From Rhodospirillales bacterium (GTDB lineage: Bacteria; Pseudomonadota; Alphaproteobacteria; ATCC43930; CGMCC-115725): a DNA stretch of 42,406 bases. Numbering within the stretch: position 1 is the stretch's first letter; each line of letters begins with the position of its first letter. Both the position numbers and the translations under genes were made by a program. The stretch spans positions 1-42,406 of the forward strand of contig CANJCB010000035.1 in NCBI GenBank assembly GCA_947473305.1. Direction: 5' to 3'. Under the pieces are notes generated by a model, which saw only the letters and a program-made list of their open reading frames with translations, did no database searches and was not told where the DNA came from. This document shows positions 7,905 through 15,507 of the stretch, piece after piece.

Positions 7905-9644
7905 ATGGGCGCCGCTTTCGATCTCGTAATCCGTAACGGCACGATCCTCGACGGATCGGGCGACGCCGCCTTCGACGGCGATGTCGCGATCAGCGGCGGC
8001 AAGATCGCGGCACTCGGCAAAATCTCCGGATCCGGCACGGAGGAGATCGACGCCAAGGGCAAGCTCGTCACCCCAGGTTTCGTCGATATCCATACCCATT
8101 ACGACGGTCAGGCGACCTGGTCCAACACCCTTTCGCCCTCGTCGACCCATGGCGTCACCAGCGTCGTCATGGGGAATTGCGGCGTCGGCTTCGCGCCCTG
8201 CCGTCCTGACCACCACGACATGCTGCTCCGAGTCATGGAGGGGGTCGAGGAGATCCCCAAGCCGGTGCTTGCCGAGGGCGTGACCTGGACCTGGGAATCC
8301 TTCCCGGAATACCTCGATAGCCTCGGCCGCAACCATTACGACATGGATTGCGCGGCGCTCGTGCCCCACGCTCCCGTACGGGTCTATGTCATGGGAAAAC
8401 GCGGGGCGGATCGCGAGCCCGCGACCCAGCAGGACGCCATCCGCATGAGCGCGCTGGTGAAGGAAGGAATTGAAGCCGGAGCGCTCGGCTTTTCCACCTC
8501 CCGCACGATGATCCATCGGCTGACCGACGGATCCCTCGCCCCCACGATCACGGCCGGCGAGGAGGAACTCACCGCCATCGCGCTGGCCATGAAGGAAGCC
8601 GGCAAGGGCGTGCTGCAGCTGACCCATGACGATTACGACGTGACCCAAGAGGGGATCACCGGCCTCGGCATGTGGCGACGGATCGTCGAATTGTCGGGCC
8701 GCCCCCTGACGGTCAGCCTCTCGCAGAAGAGCCGCATGTTCACCGACAAGTGGCGGCTCTCGCTCAAGTTCCTGGAAGACGCCCACCGCGACGGGCTGCC
8801 GATCATCGCCCAGGTGTCCAACCGCACGGTGGGCGTGCTCTTCGGCCTGGAATGCGAGCGCAATCCCTTCACCGGCTGCCCGAGCTTCGAGCGCATCCAG
8901 CACCTGCCCCTGGAGCAGAAACTTGCCGAGATGCGGAAGCCCGAGATGCGGGCGAAACTTCTTTCGGAAGAAGGTTTCGATCCCAATCCGGGCAAGCTCA
9001 CGCAGCTTCGCCGCTTCGAGCAGATGTTCCTGCTCGGCGATCCGCCGAACTATGCTCCGCCCAAGGACCAGAACATCGCCGCCCTTGCCGCGCGGCGAGG
9101 CATTCCTGTCCTCGAATTCGCCTACGACCTGCTGCTCGCCAACGATGGCCACAACATCTTCTATTACCCCGCCACCAACTACTTCGATTTCAATTTCGAG
9201 GCGGTGGAAACCATGATGCGCCACCCCCATACCATTCAAGGGTTGGGCGACGGCGGGGCGCATGTGGGGACGATCTGCGACGCCAGCCTGCCGACTCATA
9301 TGCTGACCTATTGGACGCGCGACCGCAGGGATGGCGAGAAGCTGCCGCTGCCCTGGGCGGTCCAGGAGCTGACCTCGAAGACAGCCGGCTTCTTCGGCCT
9401 CAACGACCGCGGCTACCTGAAGCCCGGCTATCGGGCCGACGTCAATGTCATCGACTACGACCGCCTGCATCTCCATGGCCCCCGTGCGGTCTATGACCTG
9501 CCGGCCGGCGGGCGGCGGCTTATCCAGAAGGCGGATGGCTACGAGGCCACGATCTGCAACGGCCAAGTAACCTATCGCGAAGGACAACACACCGGCGCGT
9601 TGCCGGGACGACTGGTGCGCGGCACACAAGCCGCACCCGCTTGA
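7905..9644 (+). CDS. D-aminoacylase-like amidohydrolase (N-acyl-D-amino-acid deacylase family)
   Basis: A 579-residue metal-dependent amidohydrolase. The HxH metal motif is His63-x-His65 (DIHTHYDGQ), followed by the family signature GNCGVGFAP with Cys92, the LGFSTSRT segment and a late GDGGAHVG motif with the conserved acidic residue. The composite beta-sandwich plus TIM-barrel layout matches N-acyl-D-amino-acid deacylases and D-hydantoinase relatives. The expected reaction is hydrolysis of an N-acyl or cyclic amide bond; stereochemistry and substrate are open. ATG 7905 with AGGGGA upstream is chosen over an upstream TTG. A TauD dioxygenase begins 11 bases after its stop, so amide cleavage and oxidation are probably consecutive or co-induced steps. 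Confidence 0.88.
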   Translation: MGAAFDLVIRNGTILDGSGDAAFDGDVAISGGKIAALGKISGSGTEEIDAKGKLVTPGFVDIHTHYDGQATWSNTLSPSSTHGVTSVVMGNCGVGFAPCRPDHHDMLLRVMEGVEEIPKPVLAEGVTWTWESFPEYLDSLGRNHYDMDCAALVPHAPVRVYVMGKRGADREPATQQDAIRMSALVKEGIEAGALGFSTSRTMIHRLTDGSLAPTITAGEEELTAIALAMKEAGKGVLQLTHDDYDVTQEGITGLGMWRRIVELSGRPLTVSLSQKSRMFTDKWRLSLKFLEDAHRDGLPIIAQVSNRTVGVLFGLECERNPFTGCPSFERIQHLPLEQKLAEMRKPEMRAKLLSEEGFDPNPGKLTQLRRFEQMFLLGDPPNYAPPKDQNIAALAARRGIPVLEFAYDLLLANDGHNIFYYPATNYFDFNFEAVETMMRHPHTIQGLGDGGAHVGTICDASLPTHMLTYWTRDRRDGEKLPLPWAVQELTSKTAGFFGLNDRGYLKPGYRADVNVIDYDRLHLHGPRAVYDLPAGGRRLIQKADGYEATICNGQVTYREGQHTGALPGRLVRGTQAAPA

Positions 9645-9655
9645 GGAGGAAACAG

Positions 9656-10732
9656 ATGGGCGATTTCAGGAGCTTTCACCTCAACAAGCGCGTTCCCGCC
9701 AAGGCGATGGAACCCGTCGTCGATCCCGCGAACTGGGATCCCAACGAGCTTCGCGACGTGGATAGCTGGAGCTATCGGATCACCGACCGCGATGTGTCCG
9801 AACTGGCGGCGGGTGTCGCCGCCGTGAAGAAGGCCGGTGTCGATATCGTCGATGTGGACCGGGATAACTTCCCGCTCGGGCCTTTCGCCAAGATCCTCGG
9901 CGACGTGCGCGAGGAACTCGCCCATGGGCGCGGCATCGTCATGATCAAGGATTTCCCCGTCGACCAGTTCGACCGGGAAGCCCAGGCGATCGCCTATCTC
10001 GGCCTCGGTTCCTACCTCGGCAAGAAGCTGATCCAGAACGCGCAGGGTCACATCCTGGGGCATGTGAAAGACCTGGGCGGCGACTATTGGGCGCCCAATA
10101 CGCGCAGCTATGTCACCAACGCTGAGCTGCGCTTCCATACCGATACGGCCGAATACGTCGGCCTTCTCTGCCTGGAGCGCCCCATGCAGGGCGGCCAGAG
10201 CCGGATCGCCAGTTCCGTCACCATCTACAACCGGCTTCTCCAGCGCCGGCCGGACATCGTCAAGCTGCTGCTGGAGGAGTGGTATTACACCAAGAGCGGC
10301 GAGATAAATCCCGGCGAGGATCCCTGGCACAAACAACCGGTCTTCGGTTTCGAGCAAGGCTATTTCGGTGCCGGCTCGATCAATGCCCATACCGAAAAGG
10401 CGCAGAAGCTGCCCGGCGTCCCGCAATGGGATGCGGCGCATCTCGAAGCGGTGAAGGTCTATTACGAGACCGTCGAGGAATGCGCCATCGACATCACCTT
10501 CGAGAAGGGCGACATCCAGTTCCTCAACAATCACGTCATGCTGCACAGCCGGCGCGAATACAAGGACTGGCCGGCGGAAGACGGCCGCAAGAGGCATCTG
10601 TTGCGCCTCTGGCTCTCCGATCCCGTCGCCCGACCCGTCGTGAAGGCGCGGCGCGAGGGGCGCAGCGGCAAGGGCGTCGTGCTCGACGGCATGAAGGTCA
10701 TCGCCCCGCTCGACGTGCACGAGATGGCTTGA
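9656..10732 (+). CDS. TauD/TfdA-like dioxygenase, 358-residue type (copy A)
   Basis: A 358-residue Fe(II)/2-oxoglutarate dioxygenase of a longer subgroup than classic TauD. The iron ligands are His161-x-Asp163 (RFHTDTAEYVG) and probably His297 (NNHVMLHSR), with Arg317 in RHLLRLW for 2-oxoglutarate. It starts with MGDFRSF and has an N-terminal domain of about 100 residues absent from the short TauD proteins here. AGGAGG at 9644-9649 fixes the start at 9656. It is followed after 171 bases by a homolog of exactly the same length, an evident tandem duplication that has since diverged. A GC-rich hairpin without a T-run lies after its stop. Confidence 0.87.
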   Translation: MGDFRSFHLNKRVPAKAMEPVVDPANWDPNELRDVDSWSYRITDRDVSELAAGVAAVKKAGVDIVDVDRDNFPLGPFAKILGDVREELAHGRGIVMIKDFPVDQFDREAQAIAYLGLGSYLGKKLIQNAQGHILGHVKDLGGDYWAPNTRSYVTNAELRFHTDTAEYVGLLCLERPMQGGQSRIASSVTIYNRLLQRRPDIVKLLLEEWYYTKSGEINPGEDPWHKQPVFGFEQGYFGAGSINAHTEKAQKLPGVPQWDAAHLEAVKVYYETVEECAIDITFEKGDIQFLNNHVMLHSRREYKDWPAEDGRKRHLLRLWLSDPVARPVVKARREGRSGKGVVLDGMKVIAPLDVHEMA

Positions 10733-10758
10733 AACTATTGGGTTAAGGCGGGGGTCCG

Positions 10759-10785
10759 GCCGGGAGCGGCGAATCGCCACCCGGC
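10759..10785 (+). terminator. GC-rich hairpin after TauD copy A, possible terminator
   Basis: Outer arms GCCGGG (10759-10764) and CCCGGC (10780-10785) enclose inner arms GGCGA and TCGCC with a single-base loop. No T-run follows, so it may only weakly end transcription of the 7905-10732 unit or protect its 3' end. Confidence 0.4.
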
Positions 10786-10798
10786 TGCCCACGCCGGC

Positions 10799-10810
10799 AT
10801 TGTTGACAAT
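10799..10810. promoter_or_regulatory. candidate GntR operator upstream of TauD copy B
   Basis: ATTGTTGACAAT is a palindrome with perfect ATTGT/ACAAT arms. It contains TTGACA (10803-10808), a consensus -35 box, though the -10 position 17 bases later is poor. The long operon 10904-19226 starts 94 bases downstream, so this is the best candidate for its control site. Confidence 0.6.
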
Positions 10811-10903
10811 CCTATGAAAATGGCTCTCCATGGCTCGGCCATACGCTATGATGTTTCGTGGTATATTCGGGGCGGTAGAACCCCTGAGTGAGGAGCCGTC
10901 GCC

Positions 10904-11980
10904 ATGGGCGATTTCCGCAGTTTCCTGAAGAACAAGCGCGTTCCCGCGATCCCCATGGAGCCGCTCGACGATCCGGCCGGTTGGCCCGCGAAGGATCTGG
11001 AGGATGTATCTTCCTGGAGCTATTGGATCACCGACCAGGACACAGACGAGCTTGCCGCCGCTGTCCAGGCGGTGAAGAAGGCGGGCGTGCCGGTGGCCGA
11101 GATCTCCCGCAAGGACTTCCCGCTCAAAGGTTTCGGCGATGTTCTCGGCGACGTGCGGCGCGAACTGATCGACGGCCGCGGTATCGTCATGATGCGGAAT
11201 TTCCCGGTCCAGCAGTTCGACCGTGAGAGCCAAGCCATCGCCTATCTGGGCCTCGGCTCCTATCTCGGCAAGACGCTGTCGCAGAACGCGCAAGGCCATG
11301 TACTGGGCCATGTGAAAGATCTTGGCGGCGACTACAACGACCGCAACACGCGCAGCTATGTGACCCGCGCGGAACTGCGCTTCCATTGCGACAGCGCCGA
11401 ATACGTCGGGCTGCTCTGTCTCCAGACCGCGAAGGAAGGCGGGCAGAGCCGGATCGCCAGTTCCGTCACCGCCTACAACAAGATGCTGAAGGAGCGTCCG
11501 GACTGCGTGAAGCTCCTCATGGAGGACTGGTATTACACCCGCAGCGGCGAGCTGCTGCCGGGTGAGTTGCCCTATTACAAGCAGCCGATCTTCGCCTTCG
11601 TCGACGGCTATTTCAGCGCGAGTTCCATCGGCGCGATTACCGAGAAGGCCCAGGGTGTTCCGGGCGTGCCGCTCTGGACCGAAGCGCAGAAGGAATGCGT
11701 CCGCGTCTATCAGCAGACCGTCGCCGATTGCGCCGTGGACATTCAGTTCCAGCAAGGCGACATCCAGTTCCTGAACAACCACGTCATGCTGCACAGCCGG
11801 CGTGAATACTGGGATTGGCCGGAAGACGAGCGGAAGCGCCATCTGCTGCGCCTCTGGCTTTTCGACGAGGATGCGCGGCCGATTCCGCAGATCAAGCGCG
11901 ACGGGCGCGGCGGGCGTGGCGTTCACCTGAAGGGCGTGAAATTGACCGCGCCGCTGAATGTTTTCGCGATGGCCGACTAA
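10904..11980 (+). CDS. TauD/TfdA-like dioxygenase, 358-residue type (copy B)
   Basis: Paralog of the preceding 358-residue dioxygenase, alike along its whole length. The ligands are His161-x-Asp163 (RFHCDSAEYVG, with Cys instead of Thr between them) and His in NNHVMLHSR, and the C-terminal arginine segment RHLLRLW is kept. Differences cluster in the region between residues 215 and 270, where substrate contacts are likely, so the copies may have different substrates. AGGAG precedes the ATG. It opens the long operon that ends at 19226; a Rieske protein gene follows 32 bases later. 2-Oxoglutarate dioxygenases do not need a ferredoxin, so that neighbour is unexpected. Confidence 0.87.
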   Translation: MGDFRSFLKNKRVPAIPMEPLDDPAGWPAKDLEDVSSWSYWITDQDTDELAAAVQAVKKAGVPVAEISRKDFPLKGFGDVLGDVRRELIDGRGIVMMRNFPVQQFDRESQAIAYLGLGSYLGKTLSQNAQGHVLGHVKDLGGDYNDRNTRSYVTRAELRFHCDSAEYVGLLCLQTAKEGGQSRIASSVTAYNKMLKERPDCVKLLMEDWYYTRSGELLPGELPYYKQPIFAFVDGYFSASSIGAITEKAQGVPGVPLWTEAQKECVRVYQQTVADCAVDIQFQQGDIQFLNNHVMLHSRREYWDWPEDERKRHLLRLWLFDEDARPIPQIKRDGRGGRGVHLKGVKLTAPLNVFAMAD

Positions 11981-12012
11981 AGGCCACGCGTTCCAAGGGG
12001 GAGACGGAGTTA

Positions 12013-12378
12013 ATGGCTGAAGTTCTGGTATGCCGGAATGGCGAGATGAAGGACGACACGGTTCGCATCGTGAAGACGGGCGATGTTGAGATCGGCGTCA
12101 TCCGCCACGAGGGCAAATACTACGCCTATCGCAACCTCTGTCCGCACATGGGCGGCCCCGCCTGCGAAGGGGTCCGGATGCCGGGCATCGAGGAACTCAT
12201 CGCCGAGGACAAGACCTACATCGGTCAGCGCTTCGTCATGGAAGACATGCATATCGTCTGCCCCTGGCACTCCTACGAGTTCCATTTGGAGACGGGCATC
12301 AACACCTGCGACAAGGCGCTGCGCCTCCAGAAATTCAATGTGACCGAGAAGAATGGTGAGGTCTTTGTCTCCGTCTGA
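12013..12378 (+). CDS. Rieske 2Fe-2S domain protein with long inter-ligand segment
   Basis: A 121-residue protein with both halves of a Rieske cluster site: Cys43-x-His45 (CPHMGG) and Cys83-x2-His86 (CPWHSYEF). The 37 residues between His45 and Cys83 are about twice the usual number; the extra stretch is partly acidic (IEELIAED). The rest follows the Rieske ferredoxin fold. The likely role is electron transfer to an oxygenase, but the oxygenase in this operon is of 2-oxoglutarate type and the partner is unclear. The ATG at 12013 follows a GGGGGAGACGGAG sequence and gives family length. The 3' end overlaps the next gene by 26 bases, suggesting translational coupling. Confidence 0.85.
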   Translation: MAEVLVCRNGEMKDDTVRIVKTGDVEIGVIRHEGKYYAYRNLCPHMGGPACEGVRMPGIEELIAEDKTYIGQRFVMEDMHIVCPWHSYEFHLETGINTCDKALRLQKFNVTEKNGEVFVSV

Positions 12379-12724
12379 GAAAGACCACGAGGCCGAACGC
12401 GCGCGCATCCAGGAGATCGCGAGCGAGATCGCCGGTTCTCTCGCCGAGGCGATCGACGAGGGTCGCCTGGACGATGTGCCGGACGACGCCTTGGGACAGC
12501 TTTTCGCGAGCGTCGTCCGGATCTATGCGGCGAAGGCCCAGGAGGGCAATCCGCCCCGTCCCTTCGCCCGCAACAGCGGCATCTGCGCCACCGATGTGAT
12601 GATCGGCTGCACGGCCATGCTGCAAGCCGTCAACGTACCGCTCTTCGATCTCAACATGTGGCAGGCCTGGTCCAGGGTCGGCCGCCGCGAGCCCGAAGCG
12701 GAAGACACAAAAACCGCGACTTAA
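12353..12724 (+). CDS. conserved-context protein of unknown function, 123 residues
   Basis: I do not recognise this protein. It is 123 residues, acidic and mostly helical in its first 65 residues, then contains GICATDVMIGCTAMLQAVN with two cysteines nine residues apart, and ends in a polar tail. No signal peptide or membrane segment is evident. The start at 12353 lies inside the preceding Rieske gene (26-base overlap), and no strong ribosome site precedes it, as expected for coupled translation; GTG 12356 or TTG 12365 are possible alternatives. Its fixed place between a Rieske gene and an amidohydrolase gene suggests a small subunit or an accessory factor of one of those. That is inference only. 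Confidence 0.7.
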   Translation: MVRSLSPSEKDHEAERARIQEIASEIAGSLAEAIDEGRLDDVPDDALGQLFASVVRIYAAKAQEGNPPRPFARNSGICATDVMIGCTAMLQAVNVPLFDLNMWQAWSRVGRREPEAEDTKTAT

Positions 12725-12743
12725 AAAAGGAAGTAGGGAGATC

Positions 12744-13925
12744 ATGGATACGCTCGAGACGCGCTACCGGGACCTGTCGGTCGAGGAATTCGACACGCGC
12801 ACCCTTCTCGCCAACGCCCGGCAGCAGGCCGTGCAGCGCAAGCTCGACGATTTCCTGATCGTCGATGTGGACGCGCACCACTACGAGACCGAATCCTTCG
12901 CCGAGATCGCGGACTTCATCGAAGATCCCGTGATGCGCTATGAGGCGAAGTATCAGGGCTACGGCGGCCAGGGCATTTCGAGCCAGCGCGGCAATTACCA
13001 GAACCTCACGGGCCGTGTCGCCCGCCAGTCCCAGGCGCGCAAGGAGAAGACGCCGGCGGCCGACCATCACCGCGACATCGAAGTCACCAAGAAGTGGATG
13101 GATGCGATCAGCATCGACATCTGCTGCATGTTCCCGACCCCGATGCTGGGCCTCGGCACGACGCCCAGGGTCGACGTCGAAGTCTCGCTCGCCCGCGCCT
13201 ATAACCGCTGGCTCATCGAGAAAGTCTTGGCCCACGAGCCGCGGATCAAGGCCTCGCTCTACCTGCCGTTCAACGATCCCGCCGCTTGCGTGAAGATGAT
13301 CGAGGACTTCGGCGACGCGAAGGGCGTCATCGGCTTCACCGTGACCTCGCCCCATTACAAGGGCGTCTATGACAACGCCTATATGAAGACCTATGCGATG
13401 CTGGAAGAGCGCAACCTGCCGCTCATTTTCCACAGCGCCATCGCCTGGGGCGGCGACCAGCATCTCCAGCTCTGCAACCGCTTCATGGCGGTCCATGCGC
13501 TGGGCTTCACCTGGTTCAACATCCTCCATATGACGAACTGGATCTGCAACGCCCTGCCGGAGCGCTTCCCCAAGCTCAAGACCGTTTGGATCGAGAGCGG
13601 GCTCGCCTGGATCCCCTTCGTGATGCAGCGCCTCGACAACGAATACATGATGCGCAGCTCCGAGGTTCCGGGCTTGAAGAAGCTGCCCTCCGACTATATG
13701 CGCGACATGTATTACAGCTCCCAGCCCATGGAAGCGGTGAAGAACCGCGAGATGCTGGAATGCACCTTCAAGATGATCAAGGCGGACACGCAGCTCCTCT
13801 ACTCGTCGGACTATCCCCATTGGGACATGGACCTGCCCAGCACGATCTATGACCTGCCCTTCCTCGACGAAACCGCCAAGCGCAACATTCTTGGCGGCAA
13901 CGCCAAGCGCGTCTTCAACCTTTAG
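12744..13925 (+). CDS. amidohydrolase family metal-dependent hydrolase or decarboxylase
   Basis: A 393-residue TIM-barrel protein of the amidohydrolase-2 group. The first metal motif appears as DVDAHHYE (Asp41 to Glu48), a variant of the usual DxHxH. Further conserved points are FHSAIAWGG with a metal-site histidine near residue 225 and SSDYPHWD near residue 355 with the catalytic aspartate. Members hydrolyse C-N or C-C bonds or decarboxylate aromatic acids. The N-terminal 35 residues, before the barrel, are charged and probably extend over a partner or cap. AAGGAAG and AGGGAG precede the ATG. It is followed after 30 bases by a bicupin gene. Confidence 0.85.
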   Translation: MDTLETRYRDLSVEEFDTRTLLANARQQAVQRKLDDFLIVDVDAHHYETESFAEIADFIEDPVMRYEAKYQGYGGQGISSQRGNYQNLTGRVARQSQARKEKTPAADHHRDIEVTKKWMDAISIDICCMFPTPMLGLGTTPRVDVEVSLARAYNRWLIEKVLAHEPRIKASLYLPFNDPAACVKMIEDFGDAKGVIGFTVTSPHYKGVYDNAYMKTYAMLEERNLPLIFHSAIAWGGDQHLQLCNRFMAVHALGFTWFNILHMTNWICNALPERFPKLKTVWIESGLAWIPFVMQRLDNEYMMRSSEVPGLKKLPSDYMRDMYYSSQPMEAVKNREMLECTFKMIKADTQLLYSSDYPHWDMDLPSTIYDLPFLDETAKRNILGGNAKRVFNL

Positions 13926-13955
13926 TCCAACCGTACCCCACGGGAGATCCAAGCC

Positions 13956-14885
13956 ATGTCCGATGTCCAGAAAGAGATGAAAAAGTTCGTGGGTCGCCAC
14001 GCGGAGAAGCAGTGGGACTGGAATGCCTTTTCCCGCACCGACGGCTATGCCGAACTGCGCCGCGCCCAGATGCGCTATGTCGGCGCCGGCGGCTCGCCGA
14101 AGGTGGACGATCCCGATACCATCAAGCCCGAGCATTTCACCTTGAGCTTCCTGGAATTGCCCCAGGGCAACTACGGAGCCATGCATACCCATGCCGATTG
14201 CGAAGAAACCTTCCACGGCATCCAGGGCTATACCTCGGTGGGCTGGGCCTTCGACGACGAGGCCGTCGTCGCCAAGGTCGGCCCCAAGGACCTGCTGTGG
14301 CAACCGATCGGCCGGCCTCACGCCTATAAGAACGTCATGAGCGAGCCGGTGATGCTCTCGATCATGGTCGGCAGCGGCAAGCCGCTTCCCCCGGTGATCC
14401 ATACCCATCCCGACAGTTCGCCCTATGCGGCGACTTTCGGCGCGACGCCCGACAAGGTGATCGAATTCTCCTCGCGGAGCGAAGATCCCCGCATCAAGGA
14501 ATACGCCAAGCATCTCGTCCGCTACAGCCAGCAGAAGATCCACGCCCATTCCGCCGGCTTCGGCTACATGAAGTATGTGGGCGGCGATGGCGCGGCGGTT
14601 CCGGCTGTGCATTACCGCGAGGACTTGATCCATCTTCCGGCCGGCAAGGGCGTCAAGACCTATGAGCGGGAAGTGGAAGACGTCTATCTCGTCTTCGAGG
14701 GTCTTCTGACCGTGGGCTGGGAAGAAGACGGCAAGGTCGTCGAGCAGCAGATCGGCCCCCGCGACATCATCTTTAACCCGCCGGGCCGGAAGCATTATTT
14801 CCGTAACGACGGTCTCGATACGACGCAGTTCATGATGGTGACGGGCACGCGCACGCCCGAGACCGTCAAGTTCCAGGCGGCCTGA
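13956..14885 (+). CDS. cupin domain protein with one degenerate cupin repeat
   Basis: A 309-residue protein with two cupin barrels. The N-terminal barrel keeps the metal site: His77-x-His79 with Glu83/84 and His87 (MHTHADCEETFHG) and a second motif near GRPHAYKN. In the C-terminal barrel the HxH motif is lost (YEREVEDVYLVFEG), although PGRKHYFRN remains, so it is probably structural. Bicupins include gentisate-type ring-cleavage dioxygenases, oxalate decarboxylase and isomerases. Here a ring-cleavage, isomerase or sensing role is equally possible. It lies seven bases before the NIPSNAP gene. Confidence 0.8.
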   Translation: MSDVQKEMKKFVGRHAEKQWDWNAFSRTDGYAELRRAQMRYVGAGGSPKVDDPDTIKPEHFTLSFLELPQGNYGAMHTHADCEETFHGIQGYTSVGWAFDDEAVVAKVGPKDLLWQPIGRPHAYKNVMSEPVMLSIMVGSGKPLPPVIHTHPDSSPYAATFGATPDKVIEFSSRSEDPRIKEYAKHLVRYSQQKIHAHSAGFGYMKYVGGDGAAVPAVHYREDLIHLPAGKGVKTYEREVEDVYLVFEGLLTVGWEEDGKVVEQQIGPRDIIFNPPGRKHYFRNDGLDTTQFMMVTGTRTPETVKFQAA

Positions 14886-14892
14886 GTCCATC

Positions 14893-15504
14893 ATGATCAT
14901 CGAGCTTCGCTTCGAGCTTCTGGTTCCACGGCAAGTCCGGGCGGCGGAGGAGCGGCTTGAAAAGCTGCTCCCCGAACGCACCAAGCTGTCGCCTCTCGGC
15001 GGGCTCTGGAAGGTCGAGGTGGGAACGGTCGATCAACTCGTTTCCATCTGGGCCTATGACGATCTCGCCCATCGCGACCGGGTGCTGGCCCAAGCGGAGA
15101 AGATCGGCTGGAACACGGTGATCGACGACATCATCATGGAACAGCGGATCCAGATCCTGACGCCCGCTCCCTTCTCGCCGCCGATCGAGCCGAAGACCTT
15201 CGGCCAGATCTACGAGTTGCGGATGTATACCTATAAGACCGGCATGATCCCGACGATCAGCGAGCGCTGGCAGCAGAAGATCGAGGACCGGGTCAAGCTC
15301 TCGCCCATCGTTATCTGCGGCTCGACCCAGTTCGGTCTCACGTCCCAATGGGTCCATCTGTGGGCCTATAAGGATGTGGCCGAACGCCAGCATCTGAGGG
15401 CGGAATCGCTCCGCCTCGGCATCTGGCCGCCCGATGCGACCATCGGGCTTCTGAAGCAGGACAATATGCTGCTGATCCCGTCCCGCCTCTCGCCGCTCCA
15501 GTAA
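14893..15504 (+). CDS. NIPSNAP family protein
   Basis: A 203-residue protein made of two related halves, each a ferredoxin-like alpha/beta fold of the NIPSNAP family. The second half opens with YELRMYTYKTG and has the family's VHLWAYKDVAERQHLR segment; the first half has the parallel VSIWAYDDLAHRDRV. NIPSNAP proteins in bacteria often occur in catabolic operons and a few act as small cofactor-free enzymes, but no general reaction is known. It is tightly packed between the cupin gene (7 bases) and the amidase gene (3 bases), so it is very likely part of the same pathway. Confidence 0.8.
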   Translation: MIIELRFELLVPRQVRAAEERLEKLLPERTKLSPLGGLWKVEVGTVDQLVSIWAYDDLAHRDRVLAQAEKIGWNTVIDDIIMEQRIQILTPAPFSPPIEPKTFGQIYELRMYTYKTGMIPTISERWQQKIEDRVKLSPIVICGSTQFGLTSQWVHLWAYKDVAERQHLRAESLRLGIWPPDATIGLLKQDNMLLIPSRLSPLQ

Positions 15505-15507
15505 AAG

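Noticed and set aside
9572-11926. Very long open frame on the minus strand opposite the two 358-residue TauD genes
   Set aside because: Shadow of GC-rich codon usage; the plus-strand genes have clear families, ribosome sites and catalytic motifs, and the antisense product has no recognisable domain.
12651-14984. Long minus-strand open frame opposite the amidohydrolase and cupin genes
   Set aside because: Antisense artefact spanning two unrelated plus-strand genes and their intergenic gap.
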